From positions 1-11,465 of the forward strand of contig CAKQNH010000067.1 in NCBI GenBank assembly GCA_934255105.1: a DNA stretch of 11,465 nt, in the 5' to 3' direction. The translations under genes and the position numbers were made by a program. Origin of the DNA: an uncultured Pirellulaceae bacterium (GTDB lineage Bacteria > Planctomycetota > Planctomycetia > Pirellulales > Pirellulaceae). The stretch's first letter is position 1. Each line of letters opens with the position of its first letter. Positions 1 to 5,666 of this stretch are shown here, in pieces. Under the pieces are notes generated by a model. It was not told the origin of the DNA, did no database searches, and was given only the letters and a program-made list of their open reading frames with translations.

Positions 1-120
1 GTCGCTAACCCGGTCGCTAACCCGGTCGCTAACCCGGTCGCTAACCCGGTCGCTAACCCGGTCGCTAACCCGGTCGCTAACCCGGTCGCCAACCCGGTCG
101 CTAACCCGGTCGCCAACCCG
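1..120. repeat. 12-bp tandem repeat, at least 10 units
   Basis: Ten consecutive 12-bp units of GTCGCTAACCCG fill bases 1-120. Units 8 and 10 carry a single T-to-C change (GTCGCCAACCCG), and a partial unit (GTCGG) follows. The array starts at the window edge, so its true length is unknown. Because 12 is a multiple of three, each reading frame repeats. Two plus frames are open (VANP and SLTR) and two minus frames are open (RVSD and GLAT); the remaining frame on each strand meets a stop in every unit. There is no unique spacer between units, so this is a minisatellite and not a CRISPR array. It could be an intergenic array, or the end of a gene encoding a tetrapeptide repeat. Confidence 0.95.
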
Positions 121-306
121 GTCGGATTCGCAAAACACTCTATATGTCTTTCCTACTCTCCTAATTCCCTTAGATTCCTATCTCCATCGTCCCCGTCTCC
201 GGACGATTCGGCGACGACGGCGACGGCGGAAATTTGGAGGGATGAGGAGGAGCCGGACAGCGAGCTCGAACAAGCCCTCGAAGCGGCCGGTTGCGAGTGT
301 CCACGT
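121..306. other. Pyrimidine-rich spacer after the repeat, no clear gene
   Basis: After the tandem array the plus strand is strikingly C/T-rich from about 139 to 200, with few purines, and then turns into a CGACGACGGCGACGG-type run near 210-230. A purine-rich GGAGGGATGAGGAGGAG stretch at 236-252 contains Shine-Dalgarno-like cores. The only ATG there (242) opens a 69-codon frame that looks non-coding. Frame 1 is open from base 1 through this stretch into the 307-717 frame, but it contains no ATG. I see no RNA gene here. Confidence 0.5.
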
Positions 307-717
307 TTGGCAATTCGAGAAGCCGCTAAGCTGCGGGTCAGCCGCGCTGAACTGCTCGACGCAGCCTACGTGGTCCGTTACTCTGACAAGCTCTCAGGGG
401 GTGCCCTGCTGGCCTGGATACGCAATGGCGGATGGCCCGTGTCCGGTATAGCCTCCGCCGAACAGATCCGCACGTCGCGAGCCGCACGCGCCGATCTGCT
501 CCGTGCATCGGTGCGCGATGAAGCCAGCCGTAGCAGTCACGATCCTCCGGCGTGGGTTGTCTCCGCCGTGTGCGCGATACGACTTTCAGACAAGCAACTT
601 TCCGATCAGGTAACCCTCGATGAACGATCCAACGCCGCCCGATTCCAACGAGAACGAACCTCAGCCGACATTCGCCAACAACCCAGAAACACCTCCGGGG
701 ATCGACGAGATGATTAA
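307..717 (+). CDS. Doubtful hypothetical protein or gene remnant
   Basis: This open frame can start at TTG 307 and ends at TAA 715-717. The same frame is open upstream all the way to base 1, across the tandem repeat, with no ATG. Between about 241 and 600 the codons look protein-like: GC-rich third positions, and an Ala/Glu/Leu-rich helical stretch such as SELEQALEAAG. The last 33 residues turn Arg-rich and look like a shadow of the next gene, which overlaps it from 620. It may be the 3' part of a decayed gene, a gene reading out of the repeat, or an accidental open frame. I recognise no family and no conserved motif. If it is real, the following gene may instead start at ATG 710, giving an 8-base overlap. 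Confidence 0.3.
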   Translation: MAIREAAKLRVSRAELLDAAYVVRYSDKLSGGALLAWIRNGGWPVSGIASAEQIRTSRAARADLLRASVRDEASRSSHDPPAWVVSAVCAIRLSDKQLSDQVTLDERSNAARFQRERTSADIRQQPRNTSGDRRDD

Positions 718-1444
718 GCTCGCATTCGGCCGGCTCGATCAGCGGATGATGAGCGATGAAATCCATGGATTTGAGACCAGCGAATTTGTAAGCGAATCGC
801 CGCTGGAGGATGTTTTTTGGAACTATGCACGCAAGACCGATCGCAACCGGTGGTTGGACGTTGAGGCGCAATGGCAGATTGGTGACTACTGCAGCGATGC
901 AATGTTTCGCACCAGTCGAGGCATCACGCTCGTGGAGCTAGATGGCAAAGCGTATCACGATCGCGCACGTGATCTTCGGCGAGACTGGGCAATCCTACAG
1001 ATGGCAAAGGATGTGCATCAAATCATTCGCGTTCCGTACGCGGCCATGATGTATTACAGCCGAGCGGTCTTCCGCGTCTTGGAACACTGGGAACCGGACT
1101 TCGCTATCGCTCCTGACATGCGTTTGATTGACGCACAAGAGTTCTTCGCACAAGAGCTACCCTCGCCAGATCAGTGCGGCGAATCAGGGCATGAGCAATG
1201 GCTTGAAGCAACCAACCAGGCTTTAGATTTAATCTTGATCGACAGAGACTGGGAGAGATTTGCTTGGATCGGATCGGCAAAGTCGTTTATTTTCAGTCAC
1301 AGGATAGAGCCAATTCGACGCATTAGCCGCGAACTCTACTCGATCGACGAGACCGTCGAGCAGGTGGATGAACATTTCATTCGATCGCGACTGGTTGCGC
1401 CTTTAAAAGATCGTTTCGATGTTTGGGTACAAAGCTGGCAGTAG
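620..1444 (+). CDS. DUF559/Vsr-like PD-(D/E)xK endonuclease-fold protein
   Basis: A 274-aa protein with a low-complexity Asn/Pro/Glu-rich N-terminus (residues 1-30) and a nuclease-like core at about 58-145. The core has SPLED (E63) on a first helix, a strand ending in YCSDAMF (D93), and then ITLVELDGKAYH with E106 and D108. RARDLRRDWAIL and a final strand QIIRVP follow. This order (acidic residue, E-x-D-G, His, Arg/Asp-rich helix, hydrophobic Arg strand) is that of the DUF559/Vsr-like branch of restriction-endonuclease folds, which cut or nick DNA. Residues 146-274 are alpha-helical and unrecognised; they may bind the target or a partner. No methyltransferase or helicase lies beside it, so it is not an ordinary restriction-modification pair. 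It leads a same-strand gene string, with the next gene 6 bases on. ATG 620 is chosen for its protein-like N-terminus; ATG 710 is possible. The family assignment is by motif only. Confidence 0.7.
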   Translation: MNDPTPPDSNENEPQPTFANNPETPPGIDEMIKLAFGRLDQRMMSDEIHGFETSEFVSESPLEDVFWNYARKTDRNRWLDVEAQWQIGDYCSDAMFRTSRGITLVELDGKAYHDRARDLRRDWAILQMAKDVHQIIRVPYAAMMYYSRAVFRVLEHWEPDFAIAPDMRLIDAQEFFAQELPSPDQCGESGHEQWLEATNQALDLILIDRDWERFAWIGSAKSFIFSHRIEPIRRISRELYSIDETVEQVDEHFIRSRLVAPLKDRFDVWVQSWQ

Positions 1445-1450
1445 CACAAC

Positions 1451-1705
1451 ATGACCATCACTGAAGCTCTCACCCTAGCACGCGAGATTGCTACCGGCAC
1501 AACGTTCGAGCTGATCGCCGTCGGCCGCTTCGTCTCGGTCTCCGAGATCCATCGAGACCTGCCCTGGGGCTGCAGCGTTCGCCTGGCTGGCGAGTCGACC
1601 ACTCGCGTCGTGTGGTCACCGGAAGAACTGGCAGCACTCCTACCCGAGCCCGAGCCGGCTCCCATCGAAGATCACCAACCCGCTCACCAACTGAGTTTGT
1701 TTTAA
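1451..1705 (+). CDS. Small protein with C-terminal sliding-clamp-binding motif
   Basis: An 84-aa protein that starts 6 bases after the nuclease stop, with no clear Shine-Dalgarno, which suggests translational coupling. Residues 1-62 look like a small mixed alpha/beta domain (MTITEALTLAREIATG, then strands around FELIAVGRFVSV and CSVRLAG). Residues 64-78 are a Pro/Glu/His-rich linker. The last five residues are QLSLF, which exactly fits the known consensus QL(S/D)LF by which polymerases, mismatch-repair and phage proteins bind the bacterial DnaN beta clamp. Such motifs commonly sit at the very C-terminus after a flexible tail, as here. The inference is a protein that docks on, or competes for, the replication clamp. 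The N-terminal domain is not recognised. Confidence 0.8.
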   Translation: MTITEALTLAREIATGTTFELIAVGRFVSVSEIHRDLPWGCSVRLAGESTTRVVWSPEELAALLPEPEPAPIEDHQPAHQLSLF

Positions 1706-1720
1706 TTGCGAGGAACAGCC

Positions 1721-1984
1721 ATGGCGAGAGAAATAGTTGTCAAATGCGATTGCGGGCTGAACCACAAGGTCAGTCTCCACACGTGGCGACCCGAAAACGA
1801 TACGAATGATTCAAAGCGTCGGGAGGCCATCGCGACCGCGATAGTGGACGATCTGATGCAAGGCTCCAGCGGCACTGCAGATCGGCTCGTGTTGGAGGTC
1901 AACGGCCGAGCTGGCGGCGGATGGAGCCGCGAGCCCATGATCGATCGAATCCGCATAATGCTTCGCGCTCACTGCGTGGATTGA
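1721..1984 (+). CDS. Hypothetical 87-aa protein
   Basis: ATG 1721 is preceded by GAGGA at 1710-1714 at a good distance, so it is preferred over the in-frame TTG at 1706. The product begins MAREIVVKCDCGLNHKV, with a C-x-C pair at residues 9 and 11, and has one more cysteine near the C-terminus. A central helix (REAIATAIVDDLMQG) is followed by a strand (RLVLEVNGRAGGGW) and a basic C-terminal helix (MIDRIRIMLRAH). There are no membrane segments and I recognise no family. It lies 15 bases after the clamp-motif gene and 38 bases before the zinc-ribbon membrane gene, in what looks like a single operon. Confidence 0.7.
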   Translation: MAREIVVKCDCGLNHKVSLHTWRPENDTNDSKRREAIATAIVDDLMQGSSGTADRLVLEVNGRAGGGWSREPMIDRIRIMLRAHCVD

Positions 1985-2022
1985 TCTTAACCCTCAATCG
2001 GTCTAACCGGAAAGCGTCAATT

Positions 2023-2271
2023 ATGCCTTGCCCCAAATGCGGCGGGACCATGGGTCCTGTCTCTGACATGTGCCTTGAATGTGGCTACGCCGAACCCGGC
2101 TTAGACTTCCGCGTGATAAGTGCCATGGCATTGGCCACCATAGTGGCCTTGGTCATGTTCATCGCCGAGGAAAGAGGCGTACCCCAGTTTTGGTGCATAG
2201 GCATTGCCGCGGCGATGGCCATATCCTGGCTGTTCGGCTACCTCGCTGTGCAAACGCGATCTAAAAAATAA
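2023..2271 (+). CDS. Zinc-ribbon protein with two membrane helices
   Basis: An 82-aa protein. The N-terminus carries two CxxC knuckles, CPKCG at Cys3/Cys6 and CLECGY at Cys17/Cys20, which form a short zinc ribbon of the kind found at the front of many small bacterial membrane proteins. Two hydrophobic segments follow, about 31-48 and 56-76, separated by a short charged loop (EERGVPQ); the tail is basic (TRSKK). The expected topology is a cytosolic zinc ribbon plus a helical hairpin in the inner membrane. The frame is open further upstream, but ATG 2023 puts the first cysteine pair at the start, as is typical. Its function is unknown. It lies 16 bases before the SPFH gene. Confidence 0.75.
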   Translation: MPCPKCGGTMGPVSDMCLECGYAEPGLDFRVISAMALATIVALVMFIAEERGVPQFWCIGIAAAMAISWLFGYLAVQTRSKK

Positions 2272-2287
2272 CAATTCAGGAAACCCC

Positions 2288-2851
2288 ATGAACGCCATAA
2301 ATTTACTTATGCAACACATTGGCAACGTATTCACGTGGGTAGTGATCGTTGCACCGTGGGAGCAAGCGTTGCGCGTTCGACTCGGAAAAAATGTTTCCCT
2401 CTTAGGTGCAGGCTGTTATCTGCGAATTCCGTTTATCGATCGAGTCTACCGCCACACCGTAAGGCAGCGAATGTTCGTAGTTCGTCCCCAAGTGCTAACC
2501 ACTGGCGACGGCCGCACGTTGTCTCTTAGTGGGGCAATTGGCTTCCGAATCGCAGACTTGAGCCAGTTGTTTAACACGCTCCATGACGCCATGGATACCA
2601 TCGAATCTCAGATAGCATCCAGCATTGCCGAGTACGTCGCGACCCACTCGCTAATCGAATGCGAGCCAGCCAGGATCGAAGCTCACGTATCCGACACGGT
2701 CAAGCTGGCAGACTACGGTTTGGAAGGGCAGGAATTCCGGTTGACGAATTACGCCGTCGTCAAGACCTACAGGTTTATTTCCGGTGAACTCCCTGCATGG
2801 TCGCAAGGCAATTCCCTCAACACATCCCATGACGATCGACCAATGCAGTAA
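2288..2851 (+). CDS. Short SPFH/band-7 (stomatin-like) membrane protein
   Basis: A 187-aa protein starting at ATG 2288 after a GGAAA core at 2279-2283; the longer in-frame version from 2204 would overlap the previous gene. A hydrophobic N-terminus (about 4-22) leads into VAPWEQALRVRLGK and then LLGAGCYLRIPFIDRV. These match the diagnostic start of SPFH domains (a residue pattern like VVxRxGK followed by GPGxxxxxPFID). The domain continues with TTGDGRTLSLSGAIGFRI and a helix around residues 93-125. At 187 residues it is much shorter than ordinary stomatins, because the long C-terminal coiled coil is missing. SPFH proteins oligomerise into membrane-associated rings or microdomains and often scaffold other membrane proteins. 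Here it could organise the two small membrane proteins encoded on either side. Confidence 0.8.
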   Translation: MNAINLLMQHIGNVFTWVVIVAPWEQALRVRLGKNVSLLGAGCYLRIPFIDRVYRHTVRQRMFVVRPQVLTTGDGRTLSLSGAIGFRIADLSQLFNTLHDAMDTIESQIASSIAEYVATHSLIECEPARIEAHVSDTVKLADYGLEGQEFRLTNYAVVKTYRFISGELPAWSQGNSLNTSHDDRPMQ

Positions 2852-2881
2852 CTAACCAGCATTGCTCTATGTTTTGATTAT

Positions 2882-2957
2882 CGCTTCGGTTGCAGACGCG
2901 AACGGTGTACCGTGCGGTGTCGTCTGGGCAACCTCTGTTCGCGTCCGAACCGAAGCG
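2882..2957. repeat. Long imperfect hairpin upstream of the 31-aa gene
   Basis: The left arm is CGCTTCGGTT (2882-2891) plus GACGCGAAC (2895-2903). The right arm is GTTCGCGTC (2937-2945) plus AACCGAAGCG (2948-2957). Both segments pair perfectly, giving 19 base pairs interrupted by a 3/2-base internal loop, with a 33-base loop. A smaller palindrome (ACGGT-GT-ACCGT, 2902-2913) overlaps the loop side. It lies 30 bases after the SPFH stop and carries no T-run, so it is not a classic terminator. It could be a leader structure, an mRNA stabiliser or the binding site of a dimeric protein. Confidence 0.85.
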
Positions 2958-3128
2958 TTGTATAGGCCGCCCCCAGTACGAAAGGAACGAAGATGACATT
3001 ACTACAATTTATCGCGATATTTGGGATTCTATTTTCAATACATATACAGCTGGAGCGGATAGTGACTGCAGTACAACAAAAAAACTGACGAAGCCCACGA
3101 TGGGCGTAGTGCCGCCGGCCTATACAAC
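2957..3128. repeat. 13-bp perfect inverted repeat enclosing the 31-aa gene
   Basis: GTTGTATAGGCCG at 2957-2969 is exactly repeated in reverse complement (CGGCCTATACAAC) at 3116-3128. The 146 bases between them contain the Shine-Dalgarno, the whole 31-aa gene and a GCCCA-CGA-TGGGC hairpin (3093-3105). In RNA the two ends of the message could pair, closing the gene in a loop. Both arms also carry TGTATA, which could serve as a -10 element pointing inwards on each strand. From 3129 to 3269 I see no gene, only a possible GTGACA/TGTCAC pairing (3198-3203 with 3230-3235). Confidence 0.85.
2993..3088 (+). CDS. 31-aa hydrophobic peptide
   Basis: A very short gene from ATG 2993 to TGA 3086-3088, with AAAGGA at 2981-2986, six bases before the start. 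This is one of the best ribosome-binding sites in the window. The peptide begins MTLLQFIAIFGILFSIHIQL, so residues 3-20 form a likely single membrane helix, and it ends in a short polar tail with the charges E21, R22 and K30. Size, single helix and charged tail fit small membrane regulatory peptides and type I toxins. The start MTLLQF recalls the start of Ldr-type toxins, but so short a likeness is not evidence of homology. The 13-bp inverted repeat around the gene adds to the type I idea, because such messages often pair their 5' and 3' ends. It is probably a real small gene; the toxin role is a guess. Confidence 0.6.
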   Translation: MTLLQFIAIFGILFSIHIQLERIVTAVQQKN

Positions 3129-3269
3129 AATCTGTCTGAAGTGTTCGCATGGGGCCGACGCTTTTAGACGCAAGCTTTTTGCCACTTGAAGGCCAGCGTG
3201 ACAGAGAGTACAATCGAAATCGTACCCCCGTGTCACACCGACACTCCACCTCAATGGAAACTGGTACAC

Positions 3270-3309
3270 GAGCCGAGGAATTACTACTTCCTCGGCTCAT
3301 CTTTTTTTC
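3270..3309 (+). terminator. Rho-independent terminator of the left gene string
   Basis: GAGCCGAGGAA (3270-3280) and TTCCTCGGCTC (3288-3298) form a perfect 11-bp stem with a 7-base loop, followed by AT and CTTTTTTT. The T-run is on the plus strand only, so it terminates rightward transcription. It stops just before the end of the minus-strand gene at 3314, so the two transcription units are insulated tail to tail. Confidence 0.92.
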
Positions 3310-3313
3310 CGAG

Positions 3314-3928
3314 CTATTCGAACATTCGCTCGAGCAACTCTTCCACGTACGCCAGCCCACGATTATTTAGCGAATAGCGGCTGCCTTTTCCGCTTCCACC
3401 TTTCAGTAGCAACTTGTTGTGGTCAGCAGTCACATTTCGGTCGATTCGATCGATCCGCAATCCTGACTGCTTCGCAGCGTCCATCAGCATGACCGACGAA
3501 ACTCCCTCCAAATTGAGCAACTTCTGATATCCATAGATGAGAAGCAGGATTGACTCAGAGTTCGGCGACTGAGAATCTGGAATCATATTCAAGGACAGTT
3601 TATCGTCCTTGCGCATGTATACTCGATCCCAAGAGGCAAACTCAGTTTCGGAATTGGACAGCTCGACGCTCACGGCGTCGTTACCAATCGCAGGCAAATC
3701 GAATTGGGAATTCTTCGATCGACCCTCAATTGCTTTGGAGCCGATCCGCTCAATCAATTCTTGGAACTCACGATAGTCTTGCCGCACAAGCTCGGCAGGA
3801 CCTCGGCAATCGAATTCGGCTAACCCAACCGAAACTCGCAGATGATACGCCCCGTTGGCGAACTCGGCCTCATTCGCAGTCGATGCTGCGGCCACGTCGT
3901 TTAACGACGGAAGTGCACTTTGACTCAT
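3314..3928 (-). CDS. Hypothetical protein with likely C-terminal winged helix
   Basis: A 204-aa protein. ATG 3928 is preferred, with GAGGGA nine bases upstream on the minus strand; a TTG at 3934 is only three bases from that core. Residues about 29-65 read HLRVSVGLAEFDCRGPAELVRQDYREFQELIE, a two-strand/helix unit often found at the front of small regulatory or effector proteins. A polar middle follows. The C-terminal 75 residues look like a winged helix: LLIYGYQKLL, a helix VMLMDAAKQSGL, a basic stretch, then GSGKGSRYSLNNRGLAYVEELLERMF, in which the Gly-rich turn and YSL would be the wing. It may be a DNA-binding regulator, but no family is recognised. It stands alone on the minus strand. Confidence 0.7.
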   Translation of the reverse strand: MSQSALPSLNDVAAASTANEAEFANGAYHLRVSVGLAEFDCRGPAELVRQDYREFQELIERIGSKAIEGRSKNSQFDLPAIGNDAVSVELSNSETEFASWDRVYMRKDDKLSLNMIPDSQSPNSESILLLIYGYQKLLNLEGVSSVMLMDAAKQSGLRIDRIDRNVTADHNKLLLKGGSGKGSRYSLNNRGLAYVEELLERMFE

Positions 3929-4281
3929 AGTCAAAATTCCCTCAATAAAACTGGAAACAGGCTGTTGGCTTACTACACCATTTGATCAGCACATATAAGC
4001 AAGTTACAACTTTTCCACTTCGCGCCAATATGGGACAACCGCTTTTTTCAGAATTTTTGCGCAATAGAGGCTGGACGCGGAGTGTGCATAAAACATCCGT
4101 TGGATTTCATGTCGCGGAATTACCGCCATCTACTGCGACTTTTGCAGGTAATTGCTTTGGCCACGCATGTTCCAAATGGTGTCTCCATTACTGATGCAGT
4201 TTGCGGAAGCATTCTGGAATAGATGGTGGCTCGAAACGAATCGCTTTCCACGCAGACGATGAGAAGGGGCTAAGTGCAAAC
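3929..4281. other. About 350 bases with no convincing gene
   Basis: This gap lies between the minus-strand gene and the sigma factor, so both promoters should lie here. It is richer in A/T than its surroundings and has several T-runs (for example around 4042 and 4054). A 54-codon plus-strand frame from ATG 4030 to 4194 has no ribosome-binding site and no recognisable product, and I do not call it. I see no tRNA, terminator or repeat beyond a small AAGTT-AC-AACTT palindrome near 4001-4012. Confidence 0.5.
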
Positions 4282-4309
4282 TTCAGCCACCTCTAAACTC
4301 CGCCGATAG
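4282..4309 (+). promoter_or_regulatory. Candidate sigma-28-like promoter before the sigma gene
   Basis: GCCGATAG at 4302-4309 matches seven of eight bases of the GCCGATAA -10 element used by FliA-type sigma factors. TTCAGCCA lies 12 bases upstream; it is a poor match to the usual -35 element (TAAAGTTT) but resembles the sequence at the same place before the next gene (TCAAGCCA). The site is 57 bases before the sigma-factor ATG, so the factor could activate its own gene. This is an inference from sequence likeness only. Confidence 0.35.
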
Positions 4310-4365
4310 CCAGTGCAGTCCAATCGCTCACGCACGGAGTCATTTGCTTGGCAAACCCACGTCCC

Positions 4366-5073
4366 ATGGATCCAGAGCTCGCTCAGCTCTGGCAATCCTA
4401 TCGATCGGCACGGAAGCCGGCGCAGAAGCTTCACTACCGCAATCTGCTCGCCGAACACTATCTTCCCTTCGTCCGCTCTGTAGCCGTGAAAATGGTGCAG
4501 ACGCTCCCCGACAGCATCACACTCGATGAACTGATCTCCGCAGGCACCGAAGGCCTGCTGAAATCAATCTCTACTTACGACCGCCGCCGGCGGACCAAAC
4601 CAGAGACTTACTTCCGCGCACGTCTCTGGGGTTCCATGCAGGACTATCTGCGGCAGATCGACCATCTACCACGCTCTGCCCGAGTCCGTTGCCGCAGCGT
4701 CAACGAGCTGGCCGAGCAGCTCGGCCGCGAACCCGAGGACACGGAGATTGCCGACCACCTCTCCATCCCGCTCGAAGAAGCCCGGCACTACCGTCGCGTC
4801 CTTTCCACCATATCCATCGAGACCCCGGTGCACCATGATCGCTACACGCTCTCGTGCACCCTCATGGCCAAACGGGACACCACACAAGACAACCGGGAAG
4901 CGGTAGCTGACTTGATGCGTGGCTGCAATCGTCGTGAGCGACTGCTGCTGACCCTCTACTATTTGCAATCCAAAACCATGTCCCAAGTCGGCGAGCACCT
5001 AGGGCTGAGCGAATCGCGAGTCTCGCAAATCCACTCCGCTCTCCTAGCTCGCATCCGCGCGCGCGTAGCGTAG
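4366..5073 (+). CDS. FliA/SigB-type alternative sigma factor
   Basis: A 235-aa sigma-70-family protein that would direct RNA polymerase to a special promoter set. Region 1.2/2.1 is LAQLWQSYR...LLAEHYLPFVRSVAVKM. Region 2 has the hallmark LDELISAGTEGLLKSISTYD followed by TYFRARLWGSMQDYLRQIDHLPRSAR, very close to the FliA/WhiG/SigB pattern (GxxGLxxAIxxYDxxR, then RxRGAxxDxLRxxDxxPRS). Region 3 (about 112-145, AEQLGREPEDTEIADHLSI) and region 4 (MSQVGEHLGLSESRVSQIHSALLARIRARV, a complete helix-turn-helix) are both present, so it looks functional. ATG 4366 is preferred over the in-frame TTG 4348 because MDPELAQLWQSYR is the usual FliA-type start; neither has a clear Shine-Dalgarno. It lies just upstream of the phage packaging genes with no flagellar genes in view, so a role as a phage late-gene sigma factor is plausible. 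Confidence 0.93.
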   Translation: MDPELAQLWQSYRSARKPAQKLHYRNLLAEHYLPFVRSVAVKMVQTLPDSITLDELISAGTEGLLKSISTYDRRRRTKPETYFRARLWGSMQDYLRQIDHLPRSARVRCRSVNELAEQLGREPEDTEIADHLSIPLEEARHYRRVLSTISIETPVHHDRYTLSCTLMAKRDTTQDNREAVADLMRGCNRRERLLLTLYYLQSKTMSQVGEHLGLSESRVSQIHSALLARIRARVA

Positions 5074-5078
5074 GGCCT

Positions 5079-5106
5079 CAAGCCAATTCCCACTGTCCGC
5101 CGATAA
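5079..5106 (+). promoter_or_regulatory. Candidate sigma-28-like promoter before the packaging module
   Basis: GCCGATAA at 5099-5106 is an exact copy of the FliA-class -10 consensus and lies in the 129-base gap between the sigma gene and the first gene of the module. TCAAGCCA (5078-5085) sits 13 bases upstream and shares TCAAG with a loose -35; the usual spacing is about 11. Together with the like site before the sigma gene, it suggests that the sigma factor drives the downstream genes. The -35 match is weak. Confidence 0.4.
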
Positions 5107-5202
5107 CCTCACCCCGACGGCACCAGTTTTCTCGGCAAGGATTGCCACACTGTCGGCCGCACAGCACGACCGACCTACCCCGCGCATGGAGGCGCAAAAC
5201 TG

Positions 5203-5574
5203 GTGGCCAAGAAAACGACCAAACGCAAACCCAAAACCGCTGCAGCCGACGCCGCGTCCCCCGAAGCGGTCCCATCCGCCAAGCTCACAGCCGCAGACCC
5301 GCTACCCGACGACGTTGTCGAGCTCTTCACCAAGTACCAACGCTATCTCACTGCCGGCAAAGCCAACTATGGCCGTGCCGACAAAGCTCTCGAAGCCATC
5401 CTGCAGCGCTGTGAACCTGGCGTCGAATATGTCCTACCTGCCAAAGGGAAACGGCCCCCCATCCGTCTTGCGCTCGTCGATCAATTCGCCGCCACCAACG
5501 TCGTCTGGGCTGGCTCTGGCTGCAAGCGGATGAAGATCACCGAGACCGCCGTCAAACCCCAGGACCGCGCCTAA
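5203..5574 (+). CDS. Small basic-tailed hypothetical protein at head of phage module
   Basis: A 123-aa protein starting at GTG 5203, with GGAGG at 5188-5192 ten bases before it. The N-terminus is a disordered basic tail (AKKTTKRKPKTAAADAAS). From residue 34 there is a compact domain: a helix (LPDDVVELFTKYQRYLTAGKAN), a helix (ADKALEAILQRCEPG), a strand (VEYVLP) and a second half ending in WAGSGCKRMKITE. No family is recognised. Its position ahead of the terminase, its size and its basic tail would suit a DNA-binding packaging accessory, possibly a terminase small subunit, but no helix-turn-helix of that family can be seen. Confidence in the gene is fair; its role is open. Confidence 0.7.
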   Translation: MAKKTTKRKPKTAAADAASPEAVPSAKLTAADPLPDDVVELFTKYQRYLTAGKANYGRADKALEAILQRCEPGVEYVLPAKGKRPPIRLALVDQFAATNVVWAGSGCKRMKITETAVKPQDRA

Positions 5575-5607
5575 ACTTGCTCCCCGCGCAGGTCCTGAAT
5601 CCCAAAT

Positions 5608-5656
5608 CTCCAATCTGAGATCTGCAAACTCCAATCCCCACTCCCTCACTCCAATC
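5608..5656. repeat. Three 8-bp direct repeats at about 20-bp spacing
   Basis: CTCCAATC occurs at 5608-5615, 5629-5636 and 5649-5656, that is at 21- and 20-base steps, close to two helical turns. The last copy ends ten bases before the protease ATG, next to its GGAAAG ribosome-binding site. Such spacing is typical of operators bound on one face of DNA, but the stretch is also a simple AATC/AGATCT-rich sequence and could be low-complexity filler. Confidence 0.45.
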
Positions 5657-5666
5657 GGAAAGCCCT

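Noticed and set aside
1..120. CRISPR array or telomere-like repeat (units contain CTAACCC)
   Set aside because: There are no spacers between units, and the 12-bp period with GTCG does not match telomeric repeats. It is a plain tandem array.
2957..3128. Integron attC site
   Set aside because: The arms run GTT... to ...AAC, the reverse order of attC (RYYYAAC ... GTTRRRY), and the core sequences do not match.
3198..3377. Short plus-strand gene starting GTG 3198
   Set aside because: It would read through the strong terminator and into the antisense of the 3314-3928 gene, and it has no ribosome-binding site.
4030..4194. 54-codon frame from ATG 4030
   Set aside because: It has no ribosome-binding site, odd composition and no recognisable motif; probably accidental.
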